A stretch of DNA of 64,000 nt from an uncultured Paracoccaceae bacterium (lineage in GTDB: Bacteria > Pseudomonadota > Alphaproteobacteria > Rhodobacterales > Rhodobacteraceae), in the NCBI GenBank assembly GCA_947495795.1, contig CANMAI010000014.1, positions 37,091 through 101,090 of the forward strand, given 5' to 3'. The notes beneath the pieces were generated by a model that saw only the letters and a program-made list of their open reading frames with translations, searched no databases and had not been told where the DNA came from. Shown here piece by piece: positions 44,509 through 52,665 of this stretch; position 1 is the stretch's first letter, and the number at the start of each line of letters is the position of its first letter. Both the position numbers and the translations under genes were made by a program.

Positions 44509-45701
44509 CCGACTCGTCTCTTGGTAAAAGTGCTCTACAAGGTCTTCGCGTCATTGATTTGACCCGCCTGCTACCAGGCGGGTTCTGTACTCAGATCCTT
44601 GCAGATCTTGGTGCAGATGTCCTCAAGATTGAGGAGCCCGGGCGCGGAGACTACAACCGTTCGTTTGAGCCGTTGGCAAAAGAAGAGTCGGGCTCTTTCC
44701 TTCTATTGAACCGCAACAAGAAAAGCATGACGCTCAACCTCAAGTCGGACCAAGGTAAAGAGATTTTTCTCGCATTGGTCGAAAATGCGGACATCGTTGT
44801 TGAGGGCTTTAGACCGGGTGTGATGGACAGACTTGGTTTGCAATACTCCGTCCTCAAGGAACGCAATCCAAAGTTGATTTATTGCGCTATTTCAGGGTTT
44901 GGACAAGATGGGCCGTATCGATTGAAGTCAGGCCATGACTTAAACTACATGGCGCTAGCGGGGGTCCTACCGCTGTTCGGGCGCAAAGGCGAAGACCCAA
45001 TTGTACCCGGTTTGTCGATTGCGGATGTTGGAGGTGGCTCGATGCCCGCAATTACGGGTATTCTTGCCGCAGTGATTGCACGATTTCGTTCGGGCAAAGG
45101 GCAATCCATCGACATTTCCATGACAGACGGTGCGATGTCTTGGCTTTCCTATCATGGGGCCGACTATTTGTTTGGAAATGTTGAGCCAAAGGGCGGGGAA
45201 CGTCCATTCATCGGTCAAGCTCCTAGCTACAATGTCTACCGTTGTGCCGACGGCAAGCACGTCGCGCTAGGAATTATCGAAAAGCACTTTTGGGAGCGCT
45301 TCTGCGATGCTGTCGAGTTAGAAGACCTCAAGGCAGAGCAGTGGCCAGAGGGGGCGCGAGCCGACTTGCAATTCGAGCGACTGTCGAAGCTGTTTGCTAC
45401 GATGGAACGCGACGAATGGGTAGAAAGACTTGAAGACGTCGACATTCCTTTTTCCGCCGTTTTGAACGTTGGCGAAGCCTTCGCGGATGAACACAGCGTT
45501 CACCGGAAAATGCTCATGTCAGTCGATCACCCTGTTGAAGGTAAAATCCCTCAGCTTGGCTTTCCCATAAAAATGACCGGAACACCGTGCCAGATCCACT
45601 CGCCTCCGCCGATGCTTGGAGAGCACTCCGCAGGCGAGCTGGCAACTTTAGGGTACTCAGAGGCAGAGATAGAGGAACTCAGAAAGCAGAAAATTATCTG
45701 A
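44505..45701 (+). CDS. CaiB/BaiF class III CoA-transferase
   Basis: This is a family III CoA-transferase of about 398 residues that moves CoA between a thioester and a free acid. The N-terminal LQGLRVIDLTRLLPGGFCTQ and LADLGADVLKIEEPGRGD, the region VEGFRPGVMDRLG, and SIADVGGGSMPAITGI near residue 180 (with the catalytic Asp) are typical. The start overlaps the SDR stop (ATGA). It precedes the acyl-CoA synthetase gene by a Shine-Dalgarno sequence that overlaps its own end. It gives the pathway a second way to activate an acid, or recovers CoA at the end of it. Confidence 0.93.
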   Translation: MTDSSLGKSALQGLRVIDLTRLLPGGFCTQILADLGADVLKIEEPGRGDYNRSFEPLAKEESGSFLLLNRNKKSMTLNLKSDQGKEIFLALVENADIVVEGFRPGVMDRLGLQYSVLKERNPKLIYCAISGFGQDGPYRLKSGHDLNYMALAGVLPLFGRKGEDPIVPGLSIADVGGGSMPAITGILAAVIARFRSGKGQSIDISMTDGAMSWLSYHGADYLFGNVEPKGGERPFIGQAPSYNVYRCADGKHVALGIIEKHFWERFCDAVELEDLKAEQWPEGARADLQFERLSKLFATMERDEWVERLEDVDIPFSAVLNVGEAFADEHSVHRKMLMSVDHPVEGKIPQLGFPIKMTGTPCQIHSPPPMLGEHSAGELATLGYSEAEIEELRKQKII

Positions 45702-45713
45702 GGAGGATTGATC

Positions 45714-47294
45714 TTGGATCACAGTGAAAAAAAGCACATCTGGGATGTCCCTGATACATTCAATTTTGCAACCGACGTCGTGGATAGATGGGCAGAAGAA
45801 AAAGACGGGGATGCTCTGGTTTGGGCCAATGAGAAAGGCGAGGAACGCAGGTTCAGCTTCAAAGACATCTCAATGCAATCCAAGGCAATGGCTGCGGTCT
45901 TTTTGCGCGAGGGCATCAAGAAAGGTGATCGCATCCTTGTAGTGATGCCTCGTATACCTGAGTGGCAAATTGCAATGGTTGCGGCACTTCGGATCGGTGC
46001 GGTGCCCATCCCGTGCATCGAGATGTTGACAGCCAAGGATATTGCTTATCGCGTCGAACACGCGGGCGCCAAGGCATTGATTTGCCGCAGTGAGCACGTG
46101 CCGAAAATCTCAAAGGGGCTCGATGCAGTCGCAATTCGCCTTTGCATCGGTCATCGGGATGGATGGATCGATGCTGCCAAAACGCGTGATCAGGATGTTG
46201 AGGTCGAAAAAGCAATCGTGAAGGCAGAGGATCCGGCGATCATCTACTATACGTCGGGATCGACTGGTCAGCCCAAAGGTGTCGTGCATGCATCGCGAGC
46301 TCTTTTTGCTTGGCGCAACGCTGGGGAGTACTGGCTAGATCTAAGTCCAGAAGACACGATTTGGTGCACGGCGGATACAGGGTGGTCCAAAGCTGGGACA
46401 AGCGTTCTGTTCGGGCCGTGGTCACGTGGAGCCTGCGCATTTTTCTATGACGGACCGTTCGACACAACCGCCCGGCTCATGCTTCTCGAAAAGTACAAGG
46501 TCACAGTCTTTTGCGCTTCCGCTACAGAGTTGGCGCGGATTTTGGCGGATGAGATCGGCAAATATGACTTGAGAGCGTTGCGGCGGACTGTATCTGCTGG
46601 CGAGGCCGTGAATGCCGCAATCGGTGAAGACTGGCACCGGGCAACCGGTGTCAAGGTGGCGGAAGCCTTTGGGCAGACCGAAACGTTGATGACAGCACTT
46701 TCGCGCCCTGACATGAGAGTTCGGCACGGTTCCATGGGAAAGGCGGCTCCCGGCTTGGATATGAGAATTGTGGATGATGAAGGGAGCGTATTGTCGGACG
46801 GCGATATTGGGAACATCGCAGTTGCGGCACCTAACCCGCTTCTGATGCTGGGGTACTGGAACGACCCTGAAAAGACCGCACAGTCCTTCGTCGAAGGCCC
46901 CGACGGCAAATGGTTTCTTTCCGGGGATCTCGGGTGGCGCGATAAGGAGGGATATTTCTGGTATCACAGTCGGCAAGACGATGTGATCAATTCATCCGGG
47001 TACCGCATTGGTCCGACTGAAATTGAAGGCGCATTGCAGGAGCATCCTGCGGTTCTGGAATGCGCCGTAATCGGCATTCCAGACCCTGACCGTGGTCAAG
47101 TGGTCAAGGCTTACGTTGTACTTGCGGCAGGCCACAATGGGTCCGTGGAACTGACAAAAGAGCTTCAAGCTCACGTCAAGGAGATCACCGCCCCCTACAA
47201 GTATCCGCGCGAAATGGCCTTTGTTGATGCTCTGCCGAAAGGGCCAACAGGCAAAATTCTGCGGCGAGCTTTGCGCGACACAGCAGGAAACTAG
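45714..47294 (+). CDS. Acyl-CoA synthetase (AMP-binding, ACSM-like)
   Basis: This is a ligase of about 526 residues that activates a carboxylic acid to its CoA thioester with ATP. The phosphate loop is YYTSGSTGQPKG near residue 180, the adenine-binding motif AFGQTETLM is near 320, SGDLGWRDKEGYFWYHSR and NSSGYRIGPTEIE form the hinge, and the C-terminal Lys is in PKGPTGKILRR. The start is TTG 45714, seven bases after AGGAGG; TTG 45708 is too close to that site. The upstream region matches medium-chain and aromatic acyl-CoA ligases; the substrate is unknown. Confidence 0.93.
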   Translation: MDHSEKKHIWDVPDTFNFATDVVDRWAEEKDGDALVWANEKGEERRFSFKDISMQSKAMAAVFLREGIKKGDRILVVMPRIPEWQIAMVAALRIGAVPIPCIEMLTAKDIAYRVEHAGAKALICRSEHVPKISKGLDAVAIRLCIGHRDGWIDAAKTRDQDVEVEKAIVKAEDPAIIYYTSGSTGQPKGVVHASRALFAWRNAGEYWLDLSPEDTIWCTADTGWSKAGTSVLFGPWSRGACAFFYDGPFDTTARLMLLEKYKVTVFCASATELARILADEIGKYDLRALRRTVSAGEAVNAAIGEDWHRATGVKVAEAFGQTETLMTALSRPDMRVRHGSMGKAAPGLDMRIVDDEGSVLSDGDIGNIAVAAPNPLLMLGYWNDPEKTAQSFVEGPDGKWFLSGDLGWRDKEGYFWYHSRQDDVINSSGYRIGPTEIEGALQEHPAVLECAVIGIPDPDRGQVVKAYVVLAAGHNGSVELTKELQAHVKEITAPYKYPREMAFVDALPKGPTGKILRRALRDTAGN

Positions 47295-47334
47295 CGCTCG
47301 CGATAGACGTGTAATTCAAAAAATGGAGTCGTAA

Positions 47335-48102
47335 GTGGAACTGTCTCAAGACATTAAAGGCGTTGTAACTGGTGGTAGTTCCGGCTTGGGAGAAGCAGTG
47401 GCACGAGCCCTAGCGGCGAAGGGTGTGGCTGTCACGATATTCGATCTTGACGCAGACAAAGGCAACCGAGTTGCTAGGGAGATAAATGGGTACTTTTGCG
47501 AAGTGGATGTGACGCAGGAAATCAGCGTCCAAGCAGCATTCGAGCAATCTAGAAAGATGAATGGACAAGAAAGAATACTTGTCAATTGTGCTGGCATTGC
47601 CCCTGGACAGCGAACGGTTTCGAAGGGTCAAGCACACGATCCCAAGCTCTTCATGAAAGCATTGCAAGTTAATCTATTTGGCGTCTTTCTTGCCGCATCT
47701 GTTTCGGCAACTGGTATGGCCACGCAGGAGACGCTCAACCCTGATGGTACACGTGGTGTAATAATCAACGCATCCTCAATCGCTGCATTTGATGGCCAGA
47801 TTGGACAAATTGCGTATGCGGCGTCAAAAGCGGGAGTTGCAGGCATGACACTCCCAATGGCACGTGACTTATCGGCAATCGGAATTAGGGTAGCTGCGAT
47901 TGCGCCTGGGCCGTTCCTGACGCCAATGTTAAGCGGCTTACCTGACGAGGTTCAACAGTCTCTTGGGAGACAAATCCCGTTTCCCTCCCGCCTAGGGGAC
48001 CCCAAAGAGTTTGCCTCGCTAGTCTGCCATATCTGCGAGAACGAAATGATTAACGGCGAAGTCATTCGCCTTGACGGCGCTGTGCGCATGGCTCCGAGCT
48101 GA
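47335..48102 (+). CDS. SDR family protein (3-hydroxyacyl-CoA dehydrogenase type II-like)
   Basis: This 255-residue SDR is close to HSD10/3-hydroxyacyl-CoA dehydrogenase type II. It has TGGSSGLGEAVARALA, VNCAGIAPG, the catalytic Ser in NASSIAAFDGQIGQ followed by YAASK, and the family tail PFPSRLGDPKEFASLVCHI. GTG 47335 has GGAG six bases upstream. In beta-oxidation it would oxidise a (2-methyl-)3-hydroxyacyl-CoA, feeding the divergent thiolase. It is the last gene of the kinase-ACAD operon and is followed by a bidirectional terminator. Confidence 0.92.
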   Translation: MELSQDIKGVVTGGSSGLGEAVARALAAKGVAVTIFDLDADKGNRVAREINGYFCEVDVTQEISVQAAFEQSRKMNGQERILVNCAGIAPGQRTVSKGQAHDPKLFMKALQVNLFGVFLAASVSATGMATQETLNPDGTRGVIINASSIAAFDGQIGQIAYAASKAGVAGMTLPMARDLSAIGIRVAAIAPGPFLTPMLSGLPDEVQQSLGRQIPFPSRLGDPKEFASLVCHICENEMINGEVIRLDGAVRMAPS

Positions 48103-48195
48103 TGCCAGCACCATCTGAGATCTGTTCGAATGTAAGAGAGTTTTAATGGTTGTCAGGCTCAACACCTGGTCGAAACGGCCCTAAGGTCATTTGTT

Positions 48196-48232
48196 GTTGG
48201 ATCCGGCACTGGTCTATCGTGTCGGATCCAAC
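48196..48232. terminator. Bidirectional stem-loop between convergent operons
   Basis: A stem of 10 perfect pairs (GTTGGATCCG and CGGATCCAAC), extendable to 14 with GCAC/GTGT including one G-U pair, has a nine-base loop. It lies between the convergent stop codons of the HSD10-like and SDR genes. T-rich flanks are short, so it may be a weak terminator on either strand. Confidence 0.6.
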
Positions 48233-48236
48233 GAAC

Positions 48237-48989
48237 TCAAAGCACGGTGCTACCCGAGTCTACCATGATAGATGCGCCAGACACGTATGACGCATCATCG
48301 GAGGCCAGAAACAGCGCAACCGAAGCCACCTCTTCCGGCATCGCGACACGTTTTGCCATCGTACGCTCGCCGTAAGACGCCCAAAGCTCTTCCTGGTTGT
48401 CGAGCCCCGCAATAAAGCTTCGGGGCATTGCCGTATCGGTAACACCAGGACAGATTGAATTGATGCGAATATCTGGACCGAACTCGGCGCCCGCAACGCG
48501 GCTGAGCTGAATAATCCCCGCTTTGGCAGCACCATAGGCGCTCATCGTCGGGTAGGAGATATGCGCCCCCGTAGACGATACGTTGATGATTGAACCCTTC
48601 TTCATCAGCGGAATGCATGCCTTCATCATCATGAAAACCGATTTGAGGTTGATCGACTGGATTCGGTCCCAGTCCTCCTCGGTTGTATCAAGAAACGGCT
48701 TGCTCATGATCGTTCCGGCATTGTTGAACAGAACGTCAACTTGGTTGTGCTTCTTGCCGATCTTTTCAAATGCTGCAGAAACAGATTTGCCAGAAGTTAC
48801 GTCGAGCTTCATGAATTCGAAACTCAGACCTTGATCCTTCAGCTCTTTCTCAAGTTTCTTGCCACCTTCGTCCGCAATATCGACACCAATCACATGTGCG
48901 CCTTCGGCCGTGAAACGTTTCGATGCAGCGGCACCGATGCCGCCGCTTGCTCCAGAAATCACGGCGACTTTTCCATCAAGTCTACCCAT
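48237..48989 (-). CDS. SDR family oxidoreductase
   Basis: This is a classical SDR of about 250 residues. It has SGASGGIGAAASKRF near residue 12, NNAGTIMSKPF near 88, the catalytic Ser in NVSSTGAHISYP, YGAAK and the tail YVSGASIMVDSGST. Its start at 48989 has GAGGAGAAGTCC. It lies 30 bases downstream of the GlcG-family gene on the same strand and is likely in one operon. It oxidises or reduces an alcohol/ketone in the same pathway; the substrate is unknown. Confidence 0.93.
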   Translation of the reverse strand: MGRLDGKVAVISGASGGIGAAASKRFTAEGAHVIGVDIADEGGKKLEKELKDQGLSFEFMKLDVTSGKSVSAAFEKIGKKHNQVDVLFNNAGTIMSKPFLDTTEEDWDRIQSINLKSVFMMMKACIPLMKKGSIINVSSTGAHISYPTMSAYGAAKAGIIQLSRVAGAEFGPDIRINSICPGVTDTAMPRSFIAGLDNQEELWASYGERTMAKRVAMPEEVASVALFLASDDASYVSGASIMVDSGSTVL

Positions 48990-49018
48990 TGGACTTCTCC
49001 TCATTCAATGTTGCAGGG

Positions 49019-49450
49019 TTAGATGTCAAAGCCACAGGCGGTCATGGCTGCTTCGACCGCCTTCATGTCATTGGGATAATGATCGCCAGAAGCGCCAATT
49101 GCGCCGACGAGCTTGCCGTCTTCGAACAGTGGATAGCCACCGCCAATCGCAAGCACTCGATCCGCGTTGTGAAGCGGTGCCACGCCGGCGTCAGCTTGCA
49201 AGAAGGCGTTGAGGCCATCAGTGCGAGTTGCATAAGATGCAGCGGTCCAGGCTTTGTCGATTGCAAGATCGACGCCTAGGAAAGGCGCACCATCCATCCG
49301 AACGAATGCCTTCAGTAGGCCCGATGCGTCTGTCACGGCGAAGGCGAGTAGCAACTCGTGTTCTTTTGCCGCTTTCGTAGCCTCTTGAAGCAGCTGGTTG
49401 GCTGCATCTTGCGTGATGGACGCAGTTTCAAAACTCTTTTTTTCAGTCAT
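49019..49450 (-). CDS. GlcG/HbpS family protein
   Basis: This is a small protein of about 143 residues of the GlcG/HbpS (heme-binding-like) family without a signal peptide. The pattern is AANQLLQEATKAAKEHELLLAFAVTDASGLLKAFVRMDGA, then SYATRTDGLNAFLQAD, IGGGYPLFEDGKLVGAIGASG and the C-terminal helix. Its function is uncertain; homologues lie in many catabolic operons. ATG 49450 has a GGAGGAG site. It is divergent to the FAD oxidoreductase gene across a 128-base gap carrying the TTGTCSGAC-type motif, and precedes an SDR gene. Confidence 0.9.
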   Translation of the reverse strand: MTEKKSFETASITQDAANQLLQEATKAAKEHELLLAFAVTDASGLLKAFVRMDGAPFLGVDLAIDKAWTAASYATRTDGLNAFLQADAGVAPLHNADRVLAIGGGYPLFEDGKLVGAIGASGDHYPNDMKAVEAAMTACGFDI

Positions 49451-49484
49451 GGTAATCTCCTCCTGGTCACTCGATATAACTGGA

Positions 49485-49498
49485 CTGTCGGACCGAAA
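49485..49498 (+). promoter_or_regulatory. Recurrent motif CTGTCGGACCGAAA between GlcG and FAD oxidoreductase genes
   Basis: Thirteen of 14 positions match TTGTC(C/G)GAC-N-GAAA. The site lies within the 128-base divergent promoter region, 35 bases from the GlcG start and about 80 bases from the FAD oxidoreductase start. Confidence 0.6.
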
Positions 49499-49578
49499 CA
49501 ACCTAATTCTAATCGCTAGGTGACCGTTACCGGTGTCCAATAAGCTCCGGACGACAACGGCCGTGGGGGAGGACTGAA

Positions 49579-51615
49579 TTGGAAAAGACAGAGATCGTGG
49601 TGGTCGGAGGCAACACGGGTGGGTGCGCAGCAGCCATATGTGCTGCGCGAATGGGTGCACAAGTTACCCTGCTGGAAGCAAGCGCTACACTGGGAGGCAT
49701 CAATTCAAGCGGAGCATTCGGTTTCGATGCAGCGTCGCCGCAAGCTCTGGCCGGAGTCGCAGAGGAAGTCGCGGCACGGATCAAGGCTTACTATGATCAT
49801 TCAGATCTCAAGGATGATCCCGTCTTCTCGCTTCGCCAAGATCAGGTTTGGGAGAGCCATGTTGCCGCACGGGTCTGGCGAGAACTCTGTGAAGAAACAG
49901 ACGGGCTGACGATCAAGACTGGCGCAGTCCTAACCAGCACCAAGACTGGAAGCGAAGGCATCGTCTCAATTGGATGGAAAGCTGCGGTGGATCCAACTGG
50001 CAAAGTGGATCCCAACAGCGCAGAACACACTCTCAGTGCATCCATATTCATAGATGCCAGCTATGAAGCGGATTTGGTTGCATGGTCGGGCGCAAATTAC
50101 AGTCTTGGCCGCGAGGGCCGAAGCCTCTCCGATCCTCATGGTGGGATCATCTACACCAACAACCTCACGCCATCGCCCGAAGGCTGGCTTGCCAATTCAG
50201 TGCTTCCCGGAAGTACTGGCGAAGTCAGCGATAACATCATGGCCTTTGCGTCGCGACTTCATTGTCGGCTCTATGACGATACATCGGACACCGCAAAACA
50301 CCGGATCACAACTCCACCGCCAGGATACAATCCAGATGATTTTGCGTGGACGCCTGTTGCGACCTCAGCAGACGGGACGCCTGAGTACTTTAACACACTC
50401 TATGTTTTGGTGAACGGTAAGTACTGCCTTAACCGCTTGGTCAAGGGTAACAACCTCGCATCGGTTTCTCGCGACTACATCGAGGCTCATCCCCATGAAC
50501 GGAATGAAATATTTCAGCAATTCGTAAATCATGCGCTCTGCTTTCTCTACTATGTCCAGACAGAAGGTGGTTATCCCCAGCTTGGGTTGGCTCACGATGA
50601 GTTCGAAGATAACGGGAATGTCCCTTACCGGATCTACGTTCGATCCGGGCGAAGGCTAAATGGCGTTCAGACGCTTACTGAGAAGGACATGAACCCCTTC
50701 ATCGCTGGCGACGGAATACGTGCGCCTCTCAAGACGGATGCGATCGCCAGTGGAGACTGGACTTTTGAGTCTCATGGCTGCGAGGACGAACTCGAACCTG
50801 GCAAACCCTACCCAGAAGGGTTCTTTTTCAACCGCATCGCCCAGGCACCATATCAGATACCTTATGGGGCGCTTCTCAGCCCGGACGTTTCCAACCTCAT
50901 CGTGGCTGGAGCAATCAGTACTACAAGCGCCGCATTTTGCGGGTTTCGTACTGAAGCGACTCGGCTGCATGTTGGAATGGCAGCAGGGATCGCTGCCGGA
51001 TTGGCTCTCAGGAATGGTTCCGACCCACACGACATTGAGGTTTCCCAGCTACAATCATCACTTATCGAAATCGACGCAAAGCTGGTTCTGTATTCCGATG
51101 TTGAAAGTAATGCTGTTCACTTTCGAGCTATCCAATGGGCTGGATCGAAGGGCTATGTTCCTTACGATGAAGCATGGAGATTTTTTCCTGATCGACCCGC
51201 TACTTGGGCCGATATCGCCGAAGCCGCTGTCAAAACGTTGCGCATTCCCATCAGCGTAAGCGGTCGTCACTTCGAGCATCTTCAAAGAACAGATCGTGCG
51301 TTTCGCTACTTTGAAGCTCTCTACGACTTCGGCTCAAGCAAAGACATCGACTTTTTTGGAGTAAAGACACTGAAGGGCGACTTGTTTCTTGACTTTCTAC
51401 GCGGTGACGTGAAGCCCCGTCTCATCCCACTAAGGCCAAATGATTTGATTACAGAAGCGGCGGGCAGTCGGTTCATTCGATTGCTGGCGGAAGCACTGGA
51501 AACATGTCCACCGACAACGATTGACTGGAAGAACGAGCAGCTGACCCATGGGGCCATGTGTCAGGCACTTCGAAACATCAGCGAAAATGCATTGCGGACT
51601 CCTGAAGATGACTGA
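49579..51615 (+). CDS. FAD-dependent oxidoreductase (FAD_oxidored family)
   Basis: This 678-residue flavoprotein has the dinucleotide-binding segment VVVGGNTGGCAAAICAARMG near the N-terminus, a slightly unusual GGNTGG in place of GGGxxG, then LEASATLGGINSSGAFGFD as in the FAD_oxidored family (PF12831). AYQIPYGALLSPDVSNLIVAG-like residues lie near 430. The start is TTG 49579 with GGGGAGG upstream. The long C-terminal region resembles oxidoreductases found beside TRAP transporters. The next gene, a DctP-like protein, overlaps its 3' end, so the two are probably coupled. Substrate unknown. Confidence 0.87.
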   Translation: MEKTEIVVVGGNTGGCAAAICAARMGAQVTLLEASATLGGINSSGAFGFDAASPQALAGVAEEVAARIKAYYDHSDLKDDPVFSLRQDQVWESHVAARVWRELCEETDGLTIKTGAVLTSTKTGSEGIVSIGWKAAVDPTGKVDPNSAEHTLSASIFIDASYEADLVAWSGANYSLGREGRSLSDPHGGIIYTNNLTPSPEGWLANSVLPGSTGEVSDNIMAFASRLHCRLYDDTSDTAKHRITTPPPGYNPDDFAWTPVATSADGTPEYFNTLYVLVNGKYCLNRLVKGNNLASVSRDYIEAHPHERNEIFQQFVNHALCFLYYVQTEGGYPQLGLAHDEFEDNGNVPYRIYVRSGRRLNGVQTLTEKDMNPFIAGDGIRAPLKTDAIASGDWTFESHGCEDELEPGKPYPEGFFFNRIAQAPYQIPYGALLSPDVSNLIVAGAISTTSAAFCGFRTEATRLHVGMAAGIAAGLALRNGSDPHDIEVSQLQSSLIEIDAKLVLYSDVESNAVHFRAIQWAGSKGYVPYDEAWRFFPDRPATWADIAEAAVKTLRIPISVSGRHFEHLQRTDRAFRYFEALYDFGSSKDIDFFGVKTLKGDLFLDFLRGDVKPRLIPLRPNDLITEAAGSRFIRLLAEALETCPPTTIDWKNEQLTHGAMCQALRNISENALRTPEDD

Positions 51616-52534
51616 TTCCGGCAAGATCCTTGCTGTGACAGACATACCTGTTGCGCACCATCGCGTGCCGTATCTTCAACGTGTGACCGAGTGCATCGCG
51701 CGGCTGAACCGAAAGGGCGCTGGTGCTACTTTCAAATCCGATGCCGCTTTCGCAGGTAAGAATAGTCTAGATGCTGTCCGTTCGGGGCATGCCCAGATGG
51801 CCTGGATAAACAGTTCTCATCTCGAAACGCTGCACCCAATTTTCGCCCGTCTCAATCATCCATTTCAGATCGATGACAACTGGATTGAAAATGCCGGGAA
51901 ACTACCGGCGTTGGTTCGGCAACTCGACGAGGCCAGCAAAAGTAGCGACTTGGCAGTCTTGGGCGTTATGCGGGGTGCTGATCAGTTGTTTGCCAGTGCC
52001 CGCCGGGAACTTGTCGAAACCGCTGCGATCAAAAATAGACCTGTTCGTGTCGCTGGACCGGGTATCTATGAGACTATTGTTCGAACGCTGGGAGGTCATC
52101 CGCTTCCGATTCCGATACCAGAGCTGCTTCAGGGCTTTGACGAGAACTTGTTTGACACGATCTTTACGTCGCCTGGCGGCTGGAAAACAGTGCTTGGAAT
52201 GAGAATGCCATACGCGTTGCGCGTGCCTGGCCTGATGGTGATTACCTATCTGCTCGTCGTCAAACGAAACTGGTTTCGGAACCTTGATGCTGGTCTTACG
52301 TCGGACATTTGCCGGATCGCAGAGGCTGAAGTGACTTTGAGATGGGGAGATATGTATCGTGATGATCTTGGCATCTTGCAGGCAATGTCCTCTCAGGGAG
52401 CGGAGCTCAGAACAGTGGACGACCTACCTGAGTGGAAAGGTTTAATGGAACCTATCCGGCAACAAGCGCTCGCTTGGAACAAGGATAGTTGCACCGCATT
52501 TGACCGCCTCTGTTTCCATGTCGAGAAGAATTGA
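51608..52534 (+). CDS. DctP-like protein without signal peptide
   Basis: This protein of about 308 residues has the TRAP-transporter substrate-binding fold. The match includes NRPVRVAGPGIYETIVRTLGGHP near residue 140 and the region QGFDENLFDTIF, placed as in DctP proteins; residues SGHAQMAWINSS near 60 resemble the family's ligand strand. It starts directly with the mature domain and has no signal peptide, so it would stay in the cytoplasm. ATG 51608 lies within the last codons of the FAD oxidoreductase gene, which implies translational coupling. It could sense or bind the substrate of the enzyme. Confidence 0.75.
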   Translation: MTDSGKILAVTDIPVAHHRVPYLQRVTECIARLNRKGAGATFKSDAAFAGKNSLDAVRSGHAQMAWINSSHLETLHPIFARLNHPFQIDDNWIENAGKLPALVRQLDEASKSSDLAVLGVMRGADQLFASARRELVETAAIKNRPVRVAGPGIYETIVRTLGGHPLPIPIPELLQGFDENLFDTIFTSPGGWKTVLGMRMPYALRVPGLMVITYLLVVKRNWFRNLDAGLTSDICRIAEAEVTLRWGDMYRDDLGILQAMSSQGAELRTVDDLPEWKGLMEPIRQQALAWNKDSCTAFDRLCFHVEKN

Positions 52535-52554
52535 CAAGCAGACTTTTGGACTTA

Positions 52555-52568
52555 TTGTCCGACCGAAA
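52555..52568 (+). promoter_or_regulatory. Recurrent motif TTGTCCGACCGAAA upstream of zinc alcohol dehydrogenase gene
   Basis: A full match to TTGTC(C/G)GAC-N-GAAA in the 130-base gap upstream of the zinc alcohol dehydrogenase start at 52666. Confidence 0.65.
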
Positions 52569-52665
52569 ATGGAATTGGCGTTTTGAGACCAGATGCGGAC
52601 CAACTTGCTGCATCGTCTGTTCGCACACAGCTCACGCGGGCCGCAGACATAGGGAGGGATTAAGC

